Program-made: the position numbers and the translations under genes
The notes under the pieces: model-generated
Databases searched by the model: none
What the model was told of the DNA's origin: nothing
What the model saw: the letters and a program-made list of their open reading frames with translations, nothing else
Shown: in pieces, positions 20,047-29,566 of the stretch
How positions within the stretch are numbered: position 1 is the stretch's first letter
How the letters are laid out: each line of letters starts with the position of its first letter
Source of the DNA: Conidiobolus incongruus B7586
Taxonomy: Eukaryota > Entomophthoromycota > Entomophthoromycetes > Entomophthorales > Conidiobolaceae
Length of the DNA stretch: 29,566 nt
Direction of reading: 5' to 3'
NCBI GenBank assembly: GCA_000697335.1
Contig: JNEM01008965.1
Location: 1 to 29,566 of the forward strand

Positions 20047-22814
20047 ATGATCAATCGTAGAATTTCAACAATATATAAAGTATTACAACCTATCTGTATT
20101 AATAAATTAAAATCTAAGTATCAATCAAATATATTATTCCGTTCTATTATGACCACCTCACCTACCCAAGAGAAACTTACTAGAGAGCTTCCTAAATGGA
20201 CTGCTCCTGTTAATCCTGATCAAGATAATATTCAACTCAAAGTTTATAACACTTTAACCAAATCCAAAGTAATTCCAATTAATTTAATATTTAATTCAAT
20301 ACTTATTACTATTAATAGGTTCCTTTTATTCCTTCCAAAGGAAAATTAGTCAAATGGTATAATTGTGGTCCTACTGTCTATGACGCTGCTCATATGGGTC
20401 ACGCTAGGTTAGTAAAAATAATATTGAATATTCATTGATTTGTAATAATATAGATATTTAATTTATTAACCATATTAATTTAAATAGAAATTATGTCACT
20501 ATTGATATTCTTAGAAGAATTTTGACTGATTACTTTGGTTATGATGTTCAATTTGTTATGAATATTACTGATATCGACGATAAAGTAAATTTATTACTAT
20601 TATAGTATTAATTTTTATTTATTTATTTGAATTTATAGATTATTTTGAGAGCTAGACAGCACTATCTTTATAATCAATACGTTCAATCAAAAACTTTAGT
20701 TGATCAAAACTTAATTGATGATCTTGAAAATGCCTTCCAACTATTCGCCAATGATAAATTAAAGTCTACTGATCTAGATTCAGTTGCTTCTCAACTTGAC
20801 AAAGAAGGTGTTGATCCCAAATTAATTATGAACTATAAGGCTGCTGTATGTTATCATATATAACATCCATTTATTTTTATTAACTTCGAACTTCAGTTAG
20901 CTTCCCGCCAAGCCATTGATCAAGTAAAGAATGACTTAGCTACTGCCAGTAAATGGTCCCAGGACCAAATCAAAGAATGGTTAGAAAACTCTAAGGATAT
21001 ACTTAGCGCTTGGTTAGATGCTGAGGTAAATTATTTGATTTATTCTATTGATCATAACTACATGTCTAATCATTTTAATTAGAAAAAAGATTCAGTCACT
21101 GATCCTAAAATCTTTAGAGAACTCGCTGCTTATTGGGAAAATGATTTCTTACAAGATATGGAATCTTTGAATGTATTACCTGCTGATGTCATGACTCGAG
21201 TCAGTGAATATGTCCCTGAAATTATTACCTTTGTCGAGGGAATTATTGCTAATGGATACGGTTACGAAGTCGATGGTTCCGTTTATTTCGATACTGCTGC
21301 TTTTGATGCCAATCCCAACCACTACTATGCCAAATTGGAACCAAACTCTGCTAATAATTTATCCCTCATTGAGGAAGGAGAAGGTTCTCTCGGTGCCAAA
21401 CTCACTGGCAAGAGGAATCCCTCCGATTTCGCTCTTTGGAAGAAGTCTAAGCCTGGAGAACCTTTCTGGGATTCTCCTTGGGGTCAAGGTCGTCCTGGTT
21501 GGCACATTGAATGTTCTGCTATGGCTAGCGAAATCTTTGGTACTACCATGGATATCCACTCTGGAGGTGAAGATTTAGCTTTCCCTCACCATGACAATGA
21601 ATTAGCTCAATCTGAAGCTTGTCACGGATGCCCTCAATGGGTCAACTACTTCTTCCATACCGGTCACTTACACATTGAAGGCCAAAAGATGTCCAAATCA
21701 TTGAAAAACTTTATTACTATTAAGGAAGCATTGAACAGATATACTCCCAGACAACTCCGTCTTACTTTCTTAATGCACCAATGGGATAGTGGCATGGATT
21801 TCAAACAATCTTCAATGGAAGAAGCCATTAATAATGAAAAGTTATTTAACAACTTCTTAATCAATGCTAAAGCATTAATTCAAGAAGCTAAATCTTCTAA
21901 CCTTGAATTTACTGGTGAAAATAATTACAAGGATCAGGAAAAACAACTTGATAGTTGGTAAGTTAAATTACTAATATTAATTTTAATTTAACACTAATTT
22001 TCAAAAGGTTCAGAGAAAAGCAAGCCGATTTGCATTCCGCCCTTTGCGATTCTTTCAATACTCCTAGCGCCATCAAGGCTCTTACTGAACTTATTAATCG
22101 CACTAATGTTTACATTGGTCAAATTCGCACCTCTGGTCAAGTTGTCAATCATGAATTAATTACTCAGATTGCCAAATATGTCACCAGAATCTTAACTGTA
22201 AGCATTACTTATAATGTACATCCTATTTATATATTCTAACCCAGTATATTTAGATTTTCGGTTTAACTAACCGTGGCCATGAAATTGGATTGACCTCTAC
22301 CAATCAATCAGGCGCTAACCTCGAAGACACCGTCATGCCTTATCTCCGAGTTTTATCTTCATTCCGTGATAATATTCGCGCTTTAGCTCGTGGCGGTGCT
22401 GATGCAAAGCAAATTTTAGCTATCTGTGATCAGCTTCGTGACAACGATTTGGTTGATTTGGGTGTTGTCTTAGACGATCGTGAAGATGGTAAAGCTTTAG
22501 TCAAGTTGGTTGATAGAGAAGAATTGATTAAAGCTAGAGAGTTGAAGCAAAAGCAAGAACAAGAAAAATTAGCTAGAAAATTAGCTCAACAACAGGCTCA
22601 AGAAGCTAAGAGACGCGAAAGACTGGAAAAGGGTAAGACTCCTCCTTCCGAACTTTTCCGCACCGAAGAATATAGCCAATGGGATGAAAGAGGTATTCCC
22701 ACCCATGATAAAGATGGTAATGAAATTGCCAAATCCAAGAGTAAAAAATTAATCAAGGAGTACGATCAACAAGCTAAACTTCACAACGAGTATTTGGCTT
22801 CTTTACAAAAATAA
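20047..22814 (+). CDS. CRS1: Cysteinyl-tRNA synthetase, probably both cytosolic and mitochondrial
   Basis: Eight exons (20047-20268, 20319-20407, 20488-20584, 20639-20845, 20897-21025, 21083-21957, 22008-22197, 22254-22814) give 789 aa. The enzyme activates cysteine with ATP and charges tRNA-Cys. Seen: [17 protein letters not shown] at 88-104, with the first zinc Cys (C90) and the HIGH-type motif HMGH; the second zinc region [10 protein letters not shown] (C392) and FPHHDNE (H417, E421); and KMSKS at 450-454. The C-terminal part has the eukaryotic Lys/Glu/Gln-rich helix (about 690-730) and a [20 protein letters not shown] segment. Residues 1-34 are basic, Ser/Ile-rich and nearly free of acids, as in a mitochondrial presequence, and Met35 (20149) begins the cytosolic-type protein. 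The ATG at 20047 is the first in frame. Introns are 50-57 nt except the second, 80 nt. Confidence 0.97.
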
Positions 22815-23201
22815 TTAATTCCTTGGTCTATATTGTAATAAAGAGTATAAAATTTCAGATTATTTTAGTAGCAGTAATTGTTTACAATTTATTTCAAACC
22901 CCATAATACTAGAACAATAAATTCATATAAACCTTATCCCAAGTAATAAGTATTAGGAATTGAAATTATCCAACACCATTAAATATTCAAAAATCAACAA
23001 AATTCAAGAAATGAATCTATTAAATATAAGGTTAGAAAATAAGAAAATAGTACTTTTTTTAATTTCTGATTTTTCAAATATATTAAAAATTTTGAACATC
23101 AGAATATAAATAAAATAAAATATATATATTGTAATATTTTAATTTGAAAATTGTATTGAAAATTAATTTGAAGAGTATCATTCCCTAATTATCAACCATT
23201 T
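22815..23201. other. Intergenic spacer before the tRNA gene
   Basis: Contains the 3' UTR of the cysteinyl-tRNA synthetase gene and AT-rich sequence. Nothing else recognised. Confidence 0.6.
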
Positions 23202-23206
23202 AAAAA
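23202..23206 (-). terminator. RNA polymerase III terminator of tRNA-Ala
   Basis: On the minus strand a run of five T follows directly after the discriminator base of the tRNA, the usual signal for polymerase III to stop. Confidence 0.85.
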
Positions 23207-23279
23207 TGGAGAATCGGGGTATCGATCCCCGTGCCTCTCGCATGCTAAGCGAGCGCTCTACCATTTGAGCTAATTCCCC
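23207..23279 (-). tRNA. tRNA-Ala (anticodon AGC), no intron
   Basis: A 73-nt minus-strand sequence folds as a full cloverleaf. The acceptor stem pairs GGGGAAT with ATTCTCC (one G-T pair), with discriminator A. The D arm carries TAGCTCAAATGGTAGAGCG, which is also the A box. The anticodon stem CTCGC/GCGAG encloses TTAGCAT, so the anticodon is AGC, read as IGC after deamination. The T arm CGGGG/CCCCG encloses ATCGATA, with A instead of T at position 54, and supplies the B box. CCA is not encoded, as usual in eukaryotes. Confidence 0.97.
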
Positions 23280-24211
23280 TTGAAATTTGTGAATTTATAG
23301 CATCTGAATGGCATTATCCATATATAATTCTCATTTTTGATTCAATTGTTTTGACTTATAAAAAAATTCATTTGATCTTTTATTTTTTCTTCAGCATACT
23401 ACCATTTATATATGTATCACCAATCTTATCAGATAACTGTATAATATATATATTGTCCATACTGAAATATCATTATAACCAACTCTAGATTTTTTTCATC
23501 GACCACATTATATCATAATATCATTATTTTAAAATCAAAATCATTGAATCATATTCATGTAATTAATAATTATTAAATTTCGGCGTAGAGTGAAATGGGT
23601 ATTCTTAGATGGTATTACAAATTATTTAAAATATTTTGGATTGGGTGATATATTATTGATTTATATTGGTATATAATAATTTTTAAATATACCATTATAA
23701 TATATACACTGATTATGGGTTTGATGATTTATTCATTTTAAGTTTTAGTAAATTTTAACAGATATAATAAATTCGTAAATATATATTATCCATTATTATT
23801 AAAAAATATTGATTCCTAACCATGATTTAAATATTTATATAATTTGCATAATTTTAAAATTATAAGAAATTATTATAACTAATGAGGTTTCCAAATTTAA
23901 CTATTAATTATATTTTCAAAATTTTTTTATTATGAATATTTAACCAATAATCACTGATATTAATGACCAACATAGTATTAGTGTTTTGAGTTATTATATG
24001 CTAACAGATATTTGATTCAGAATCAATGTATTTTTCTTTTTTAATAAAATTATTATAGATATACTATTAAGAGAAGATATTTGAATCATTAAAAATTAGG
24101 AATAAACATTTAATGTCCCATAAAATTATTACAAATAGTAACAATACAAAAGGCTTCTACAAAAATATTATAAAAATTGACATTCATTAAATATATAAAG
24201 AAAATTAAAAA
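23280..24211. other. Intergenic spacer upstream of SPB1
   Basis: AT-rich spacer of 932 bases holding the tRNA's upstream flank and the SPB1 promoter and 5' UTR. A TATATAAA at 24192-24199 is only about 13 bases before the SPB1 start codon and so is not a credible TATA box for it. No other feature recognised. Confidence 0.6.
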
Positions 24212-26614
24212 ATGGGTGTTAAAAAAAAGGTCGGAAAGGGACGTTTGGATAAGTACTATCACTTTGCCAAAGAACAAGGTTATCGTTCCCGTGCCGCTTT
24301 CAAATTAATTCAACTCAATAAGAAATATGACTTTTTAAGTAGCGCAAGATGTTTAATCGATCTTTGTGCAGCTCCTGGTGGTTGGTTGCAGGTTGCAGCC
24401 AAATATATGCCTATGGAAAGTTTGATTGTCGGTGTTGACTTGTGTCCTATCAAACCTATCCATAACTGTATTACTTTCCAAGAAGACATTACTACGGAAA
24501 AATGTCGTTCTCAACTTCGTGCCACTTTAAAGACTTGGAAAGCTGATGTAGTTATTCATGATGGTGCTCCTAATGTCGGTACTGCTTGGCTTCAAGATGC
24601 CTACACTCAGTCCGAATTAGTATTAATGTCTTTCAAATTAGCTGTTGAATTTTTGACCAAGGGTGGTACTTTTGTTACCAAAGTTTTCCGTTCTAAGGAT
24701 TACAACAACTTGATCTGGATTTTTAACCAACTTTTCACTAAAGTTGAAGCTACAAAACCTCCATCCTCTCGTAATGTTTCTGCAGAAATTTTCGTTGTTT
24801 GTAGAGATTTCTTAGCCCCCAAAAAGATCGATCCCAAATTTTTAGATCCTAAATATGTCTTCAAAGAATTAGAAAATGATTTAGCTTCCAAGCCCGCTTC
24901 ATCTTTGAACATCTTTGAAGTTACCAAAAAGACTAGACACCGTGATGGTTACGAAGATGGAAACTACACTCAATATAAGACCGAAGATATTCAAAAATTC
25001 ATTGAGGCTGAAGACCCTATAGCATTTTTAGTTGGTTTAAATTCTTTAGTTTTCGACTCTGAATTCAGCAAACCTTTATTCAATGATCCACTCACCACTG
25101 AAGATATCAAAGACATCTGTAAAGATCTTAAAGTATTAGGCAAAAAAGATTTCAAAGAACTCTTGAAATGGCGCACTAAAATGGTCAAGAAATTGAATCC
25201 TGAGCCTGAAAAGAAAGATGATGCCGAAAAAGTTGAAACTGTCGAAGAGATTGATATTGCTGAAGAACTCGAAAAATTGGCCGAACAAGCTCGTGCTCAA
25301 GAGCGTAAAAAGAAGCGTAAGGTCCGTGAGAAGAAAGCTAAAGAGATGGTTAAACTCCAACTCAATATGATCACTCCTACTGATATTGGTATGGAGCAAA
25401 CTGAATCTGCTTTCCATTCTGACTCTAAATCTCACTCCAAGAAGCTTGCTACTGCTCTTTCTGGGAATATGGATACTGAAGAAGATATGAGGTCAATTGA
25501 CTCTGAATCTGAAGTTGAAGAGGATTATGAAGAGGTTGACAGCGAAGATGAAGTAGATCGCCTCGGAGATTCACTTGATGCTATGTACGAACATTACCAA
25601 TCTAAAATGAATGACCGTAAGCAACATTTGAGAGAATCGATGAAGAAGTATGAAGAATGGCATGGATTTGGTGAAGACGCTGCCCACGATGTTGACACTG
25701 ATGACTCTGACGATGCTGGCGGTTATCCTAATAAAGAAGTCATTGACGATTCTGACTCTGATTCTGATTCAGATGCCGAAACTAGTGAAAAACCATCGAA
25801 CCAATTGTCATCATCAGCTTCTATGTTCTTTGATCAACCCATCTTTAACTCCTTAGATCACCAATATATCGATAGCACCACTACCTCTAAAAAGCGCAAG
25901 CTCGAAAAGTCCCAAAAATCGACTCAAAATAATGAAAATGAAGATCAATTTTCTGACCTTGATGAAGCTGAGTCTGATGATGAATTAGAATCCAAAAAGC
26001 AAGCCATCGATATTGCTGCTCAAAAACAATTGGAGAAAGAGCAGAAAGAATTAGATTTAGATACTCCAGAAGCCTTGACATTGGCTATGCAAATTGTTAA
26101 CAAACAGAAGACGACAGCTGAAGTCATTGACGACGGTTTCAACCGTTATTCTTTTAATGATTCCGAAAATCTTCCCGCTTGGTTCTTAGACGATGAAAAG
26201 CAACACTATCGCCCTATTCTTCCTGTCACCAAGGAGGCTGTCAGGGAATTCCGCGATAGAATGAAGGCTTTGGATGCTCGCCCCATTAAGAAGATTGCCG
26301 AAGCTAAAGCTAGAAAGAAGCTCAAGGCAGCTCAACGCTTAGCTAAATTGACTAAGAAAGCTTCTCAAATTGCCGACAGTGAAGATATGACAGAGAAGGA
26401 GAAGGCTTCAACGATTGAAAAACTAATGACTAAGAAAGCTAAACCCACCAAGAAATCCAAGGTCAAGTTGGTTGTTGCTAAGGGTAGCGCTAAAGGAATT
26501 AAGGGTAGACCAAACGGTGTCAAAGGTCGTTACAAAATGGTTGATCCTCGTATGAAGAAAGAATTAAGAGCTGAGAAACGTCAAGCTGCTAAAGGAAAGA
26601 AAAAGAGACGTTAA
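24212..26614 (+). CDS. SPB1: AdoMet-dependent rRNA methyltransferase Spb1 (60S ribosome biogenesis)
   Basis: Intronless, 800 aa (yeast Spb1 841). In yeast it 2'-O-methylates a guanosine in the A-loop of 25S rRNA within nucleolar pre-60S particles. Seen: an FtsJ/RrmJ methyltransferase domain at about 22-205, starting GYRSRAAFKL, with the AdoMet loop DLCAAPGGWLQVA at 50-62 and the catalytic tetrad K31, D117, K157, E192, whose spacings (86, 40, 35) equal those of E. coli RrmJ K38-D124-K164-E199; the Spb1 middle domain at about 230-380 with a Lys/Glu-rich coiled coil; acidic Ser/Asp tracts at about 430-540; and the basic Spb1 C-terminal domain with the end GRYKMVDPRMKKELRAEKR. The acidic and basic tracts are typical of nucleolar proteins. 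The start follows an A-rich leader. The gene has many C-ending codons, as expected of a growth gene. Confidence 0.97.
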   Translation: MGVKKKVGKGRLDKYYHFAKEQGYRSRAAFKLIQLNKKYDFLSSARCLIDLCAAPGGWLQVAAKYMPMESLIVGVDLCPIKPIHNCITFQEDITTEKCRSQLRATLKTWKADVVIHDGAPNVGTAWLQDAYTQSELVLMSFKLAVEFLTKGGTFVTKVFRSKDYNNLIWIFNQLFTKVEATKPPSSRNVSAEIFVVCRDFLAPKKIDPKFLDPKYVFKELENDLASKPASSLNIFEVTKKTRHRDGYEDGNYTQYKTEDIQKFIEAEDPIAFLVGLNSLVFDSEFSKPLFNDPLTTEDIKDICKDLKVLGKKDFKELLKWRTKMVKKLNPEPEKKDDAEKVETVEEIDIAEELEKLAEQARAQERKKKRKVREKKAKEMVKLQLNMITPTDIGMEQTESAFHSDSKSHSKKLATALSGNMDTEEDMRSIDSESEVEEDYEEVDSEDEVDRLGDSLDAMYEHYQSKMNDRKQHLRESMKKYEEWHGFGEDAAHDVDTDDSDDAGGYPNKEVIDDSDSDSDSDAETSEKPSNQLSSSASMFFDQPIFNSLDHQYIDSTTTSKKRKLEKSQKSTQNNENEDQFSDLDEAESDDELESKKQAIDIAAQKQLEKEQKELDLDTPEALTLAMQIVNKQKTTAEVIDDGFNRYSFNDSENLPAWFLDDEKQHYRPILPVTKEAVREFRDRMKALDARPIKKIAEAKARKKLKAAQRLAKLTKKASQIADSEDMTEKEKASTIEKLMTKKAKPTKKSKVKLVVAKGSAKGIKGRPNGVKGRYKMVDPRMKKELRAEKRQAAKGKKKRR

Positions 26615-27341
26615 TCATTTAATTTATAGACCACTTAATAGATTGTATTAGTTGCGTTTTATATACATATAACTAGAGTTTTACTTAAGTCATTTTATAT
26701 ATTATAATTATGTTTTAATTTTCAAATAAAATTATACAATGAGATATACGATAATAATATTATTCATTTAATTTCGCACTATTTTTACATAAAACAATGA
26801 TAATTTTTTTATTAATAAATAAATATTAGATACTAATTACTATATTTCAAAAAATTGTAAAAAATTAAATGAATTAAACCTGATTTAATAATAATTTTTA
26901 AATCACCAATATTATTTTAGCTGTGTTCTACTATTAATAATATTTCTTAGATATAAGTAATTGATAAATGAAAATAGTGAATAAATAGAATGGATAGTAT
27001 TATTTATTGAGCTAAATATTGTAAAGTCTTTATAATATTACTAAACATAAAATATTTTAAAATAAACCAGTTACTAATATTGTAAATATATAAATAGGCA
27101 AACTGGAATTAATTATTAAATTAAGGGTCTAAAAAATAAGTGATAATATATATGCTGACATTGAGTTAATAATACAATAATCTATAAATTCATTATAATA
27201 GGAACTAGTAAGGATTTGAAATATATTAACAATATCAATTTGTCTATCATATTTTACAGAATTTATTACTATCAGGAGAGATTTAAAGTATTAATTGGAA
27301 CATAAACTAATATATGTAGATTAATTTTAAATAAGATGGTT
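26615..27341. other. Convergent intergenic spacer between SPB1 and RPB12
   Basis: 727 bases of AT-rich DNA where the 3' ends of two genes face each other. Nothing recognised. Confidence 0.65.
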
Positions 27342-27560
27342 TTAACGAGCTTCAAATTGAACCATACGTCTGGTACGGAATTTGAAAAGAACACGGTGGG
27401 CACATTTGGCACATCTTAAGGGAGAGCTGCTGCTCAAGAGGTTGTGGTTACCACAATCGGAACAAATATAACGAAGGTGACCTGGAGGGTCGGTACTGGG
27501 GTCTGTTTTCAATTCAAGTTGGTTTAAATCACCACGTTTGTTTTCTGGAAGATTAGACAT
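27342..27560 (-). CDS. RPB12: Rpb12 (RPABC4), zinc-ribbon subunit common to RNA polymerases I, II and III
   Basis: Intronless, 72 aa (yeast Rpb12, also called Rpc10, has 70). It bridges subunits at the core of all three nuclear RNA polymerases. Seen: YICSDCG and LRCAKCAHRVLFKFRTRR, giving the CxxC...CxxC zinc ribbon and the invariant basic C-terminal helix ending VQFEAR. The N-terminal 30 residues are variable, as in other species. The ATG at 27560 is the first credible start; a TTG two codons upstream is not used. The base composition is clearly richer in G and C than the flanks. Confidence 0.96.
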   Translation of the reverse strand: MSNLPENKRGDLNQLELKTDPSTDPPGHLRYICSDCGNHNLLSSSSPLRCAKCAHRVLFKFRTRRMVQFEAR

Positions 27561-27824
27561 TTTCAATGTGAAATTCTTATTTTTTTCAATACCAAATTTA
27601 GGTTAATATAAACCCCTCTTCAGTTTTCAATATCAAAGTTACAATTATGGGATTGATAAGAAAAGATTCAATATCCAATTATCAATGTCCACACTACGTC
27701 AGCTTAGAATTTAGATTAATTCCCAAAATTCATTGTTTATCCATACAAAATATCACTTGAATATTCAGCCAATTTCAATCAATCAATACTTAATTTTTTT
27801 AAATATTTTTTTTAAAGATTCACA
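27561..27824. promoter_or_regulatory. Divergent promoter region shared by RPB12 and SEC13
   Basis: Only 264 bases separate the start codons of two genes expressed in all cells, so both promoters must lie here. Candidate sites: a CRE/ATF-like TACGTCAG at 27695-27702 near the middle, and CCAAT boxes at 27675-27679 and 27769-27773. These are motif matches; binding is not shown. Confidence 0.5.
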
Positions 27825-29088
27825 ATGGTATGCTTTAGTCTAAATATCTTTAATTACTTAACTTTATTAATTGTTATGATTAGGCTGCAACTACCGCTTC
27901 AAATGCCTACACTTTTGATTCCAAACATGAAGATATGATTGTAATTTTATATTATTTTAATTAAGTTGATTGATGACTAAATAATAATTAGCATGATGCT
28001 CAATTGGACTTTTATGGAAAAAGATTAGCTACCTGTTCCTCAGATAGAAGCATCAGGATATTTGAAGTTGAAGAAAACAGTCAAAAACTCATCCAAGTTC
28101 TTAATGGGTAATTATTATATATATATACTTAATTTGGATTATATTTTGACATATTTTAGTCATGAAGGTCCCGTTTGGCAAGTTGCTTGGGCTCATCCCA
28201 AATTCGGAAACATTTTAGCCTCTTGCTCTTATGATGGAAGAGTTTTGATTTGGAAAGAAACCAACGGAACCTGGACTCAAATTAAAGAACATTCTTCTCA
28301 TTCTTCATCAGGTGAAAATTCAAAAAATATTTATAAAAATATTACTTTATTCATATAAAATATTTTAGTCAACTCTATTGCTTGGGCTCCTCACGAACTT
28401 GGTCCTATTTTAGCTTGTGCCTCATCAGATGGAAAAGTTTCTGTTCTTACTTACAGAGGTAAAAATCAAAGATATTTATCCTATAATCACTTGTTAAATA
28501 ATTTTTTAGATGATGGAACTTGGGAAAGCACTGTTTTCGATGCCCATGCCATTGGATGTAACGCCGTTAGCTGGGCCCCTGCAATTGCACCTGGTGCCTT
28601 GACTCAATCCACTGGAAATCCTTCTGAAATCCAGCAAGTCAAACGTTTTGCAACTGCTGGATGCGATAACTTGGTTAAGATTTGGACTTACAAGAACGAA
28701 ACCTCCGGCTGGCAAGAAGAAGAAACAGGTTTAGAAGGTCACAGCGACTGGGTTAGAGATGTTGCTTGGGCTCCTAATGTTGGTATGCCTAGAAATTATA
28801 TTGCCTCCTGCTCTCAAGTAAAATTAATATCGTAATTGATTTTTGTAAATATTAACCATTTATTAGGATAAAACTGTCATCATTTGGACTCAAGATTCAC
28901 CCAACTCTCCTTGGACTAAAACTCCGCTTAAAGCTGATAGATTCCCTGATGTCGTCTGGCGCGTCAGCTGGTCTCTCTCTGGTAACATTTTAGCTGTTTC
29001 ATGCGGTGATAATACTGTTTCTTTATGGAAGGAAGGCTTGAATGGCGTTTGGGAAATGTTTAATGAGCTTAAGGAGACTACTAACTAA
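27825..29088 (+). CDS. SEC13: Sec13, WD40 subunit of the COPII coat and nuclear pore Y-complex
   Basis: Seven exons (27825-27827, 27884-27940, 27992-28107, 28160-28311, 28369-28458, 28510-28817, 28867-29088) give 315 aa (yeast 297, human 322). With Sec31 it forms the outer COPII cage at ER exit sites, with Nup145C/Nup96 part of the nuclear pore scaffold, and in fungi the SEACAT complex. Seen: [18 protein letters not shown], the [20 protein letters not shown] block, [34 protein letters not shown] and [20 protein letters not shown], all close to the known proteins. It has six blades and no seventh, as in Sec13, which borrows a blade from its partner. The first coding exon consists only of the ATG; an intron of 56 nt starts directly after it. 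All junctions keep the frame. Confidence 0.96.
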
Positions 29089-29566
29089 TTATTTTCAATT
29101 GATTTTGTTTAATATTGACTTTAAAACATTATCATATTGATCCTTTGGACAATTTATCTTGTAGAACATTGTATGATCTCTTGTTACAGTCTTCCTAAAA
29201 GTAAACATACATTAACGTAGTGCATATTTATAGCCATAAACTATGTTATTATTTTTTCATAATTCAAATTCAATCTATAATGAACAAGTTTTGGTTAATG
29301 AACTTCATATTTATTTAATTCTTTGATGTTTATAGCTTAGTATCTGATTATACCAATCTAATCTATATTTAGTTTTCTAGTCAATTAAATTCCACTTTAT
29401 ATTTTCAATCTAACAAATCATGTTATATTTATTCTTATTACATCATTATCTTCAATTGGTAAAGAACAATATATATTACTCTGCATTTTTAATAATGGGA
29501 ATTTTTTGCAATTAAAAATAAATAAATATTTGAATATATGATATATAAAAATAAATATATAATATA
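29089..29566. other. Downstream flank of SEC13 to window end
   Basis: AT-rich, with the SEC13 3' UTR in its first part. No gene or RNA recognised before the window ends. Confidence 0.6.

Noticed and set aside
21204-21578. Second plus-strand frame of 124 codons inside the cysteinyl-tRNA synthetase
   Set aside because: It overlaps the catalytic region in another frame and has no family features of its own.
24192-24199. TATATAAA as a TATA box for SPB1
   Set aside because: It lies about 13 bases before the start codon, too close for a core promoter element of this gene, and such strings are common by chance in this DNA.
27561-27566. TTG upstream of the RPB12 ATG as start codon
   Set aside because: The ATG two codons later gives the usual Rpb12 length and TTG starts are not expected in nuclear genes.
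1-29566. CRISPR arrays, operons or prokaryotic defence systems
   Set aside because: No spaced direct repeats, and the genes are spliced nuclear genes with eukaryotic functions.

Overview
The window is nuclear DNA from a very AT-rich eukaryote, most likely an early-diverging fungus. The evidence is compact genes with uniform short GT-AG introns (45 modelled, 48-80 nt, all but one 64 nt or less, many with an ACTAA-like branch site), a Mrp49/mL61-type mitochondrial ribosomal protein that is typical of fungi, fungal-length housekeeping proteins, and AT-rich spacers without recognisable genes. PEX7 and the mitochondrial ribosomal protein argue for peroxisomes and respiring mitochondria, so not for the anaerobic gut fungi. 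The lineage is inferred; no rRNA or other phylogenetic marker is present.

Layout. 1-3516 is an AT desert holding a decayed Ty1/copia pol fossil at about 1000-2110. 3517-5259 (+) is an intronless F-box/WD40 SCF receptor of the Cdc4/Pop1/FBXW7 kind. 6217-6675 (+) is a small mitochondrial ribosomal protein. 7120-8248 (-) is PEX7. 9373-11651 (+) is an 11-exon gene joining a RING finger, a TRAF-type zinc finger, a PA14 domain and a coiled coil; this is the most unusual object here. 12022-12802 (+) is an unidentified four-exon coiled-coil gene that ends tail to tail with RAD1 (12799-14171, -), the two stop codons sharing one TTAA. 14948-17935 (+) is importin beta. 17936-20046 is a 2.1 kb AT desert. 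20047-22814 (+) is cysteinyl-tRNA synthetase with two candidate start codons. A tRNA-Ala(AGC) lies at 23207-23279 (-). 24212-26614 (+) is SPB1. RPB12 (27342-27560, -) and SEC13 (27825-29088, +) share a 264 bp divergent promoter.

Most genes are independent housekeeping functions: ubiquitin-dependent cell-cycle control, mitochondrial translation, peroxisomal import, the DNA-damage checkpoint clamp, nuclear import, tRNA charging, 60S biogenesis, RNA polymerase core, and COPII/nuclear pore. There is no sign of a metabolic cluster. Genes drawn as spliced were assembled by hand: every junction obeys GT-AG and keeps the frame, and most rejoin conserved family sequence. Three genes (F-box/WD40, SPB1, RPB12) have no introns in the coding region.
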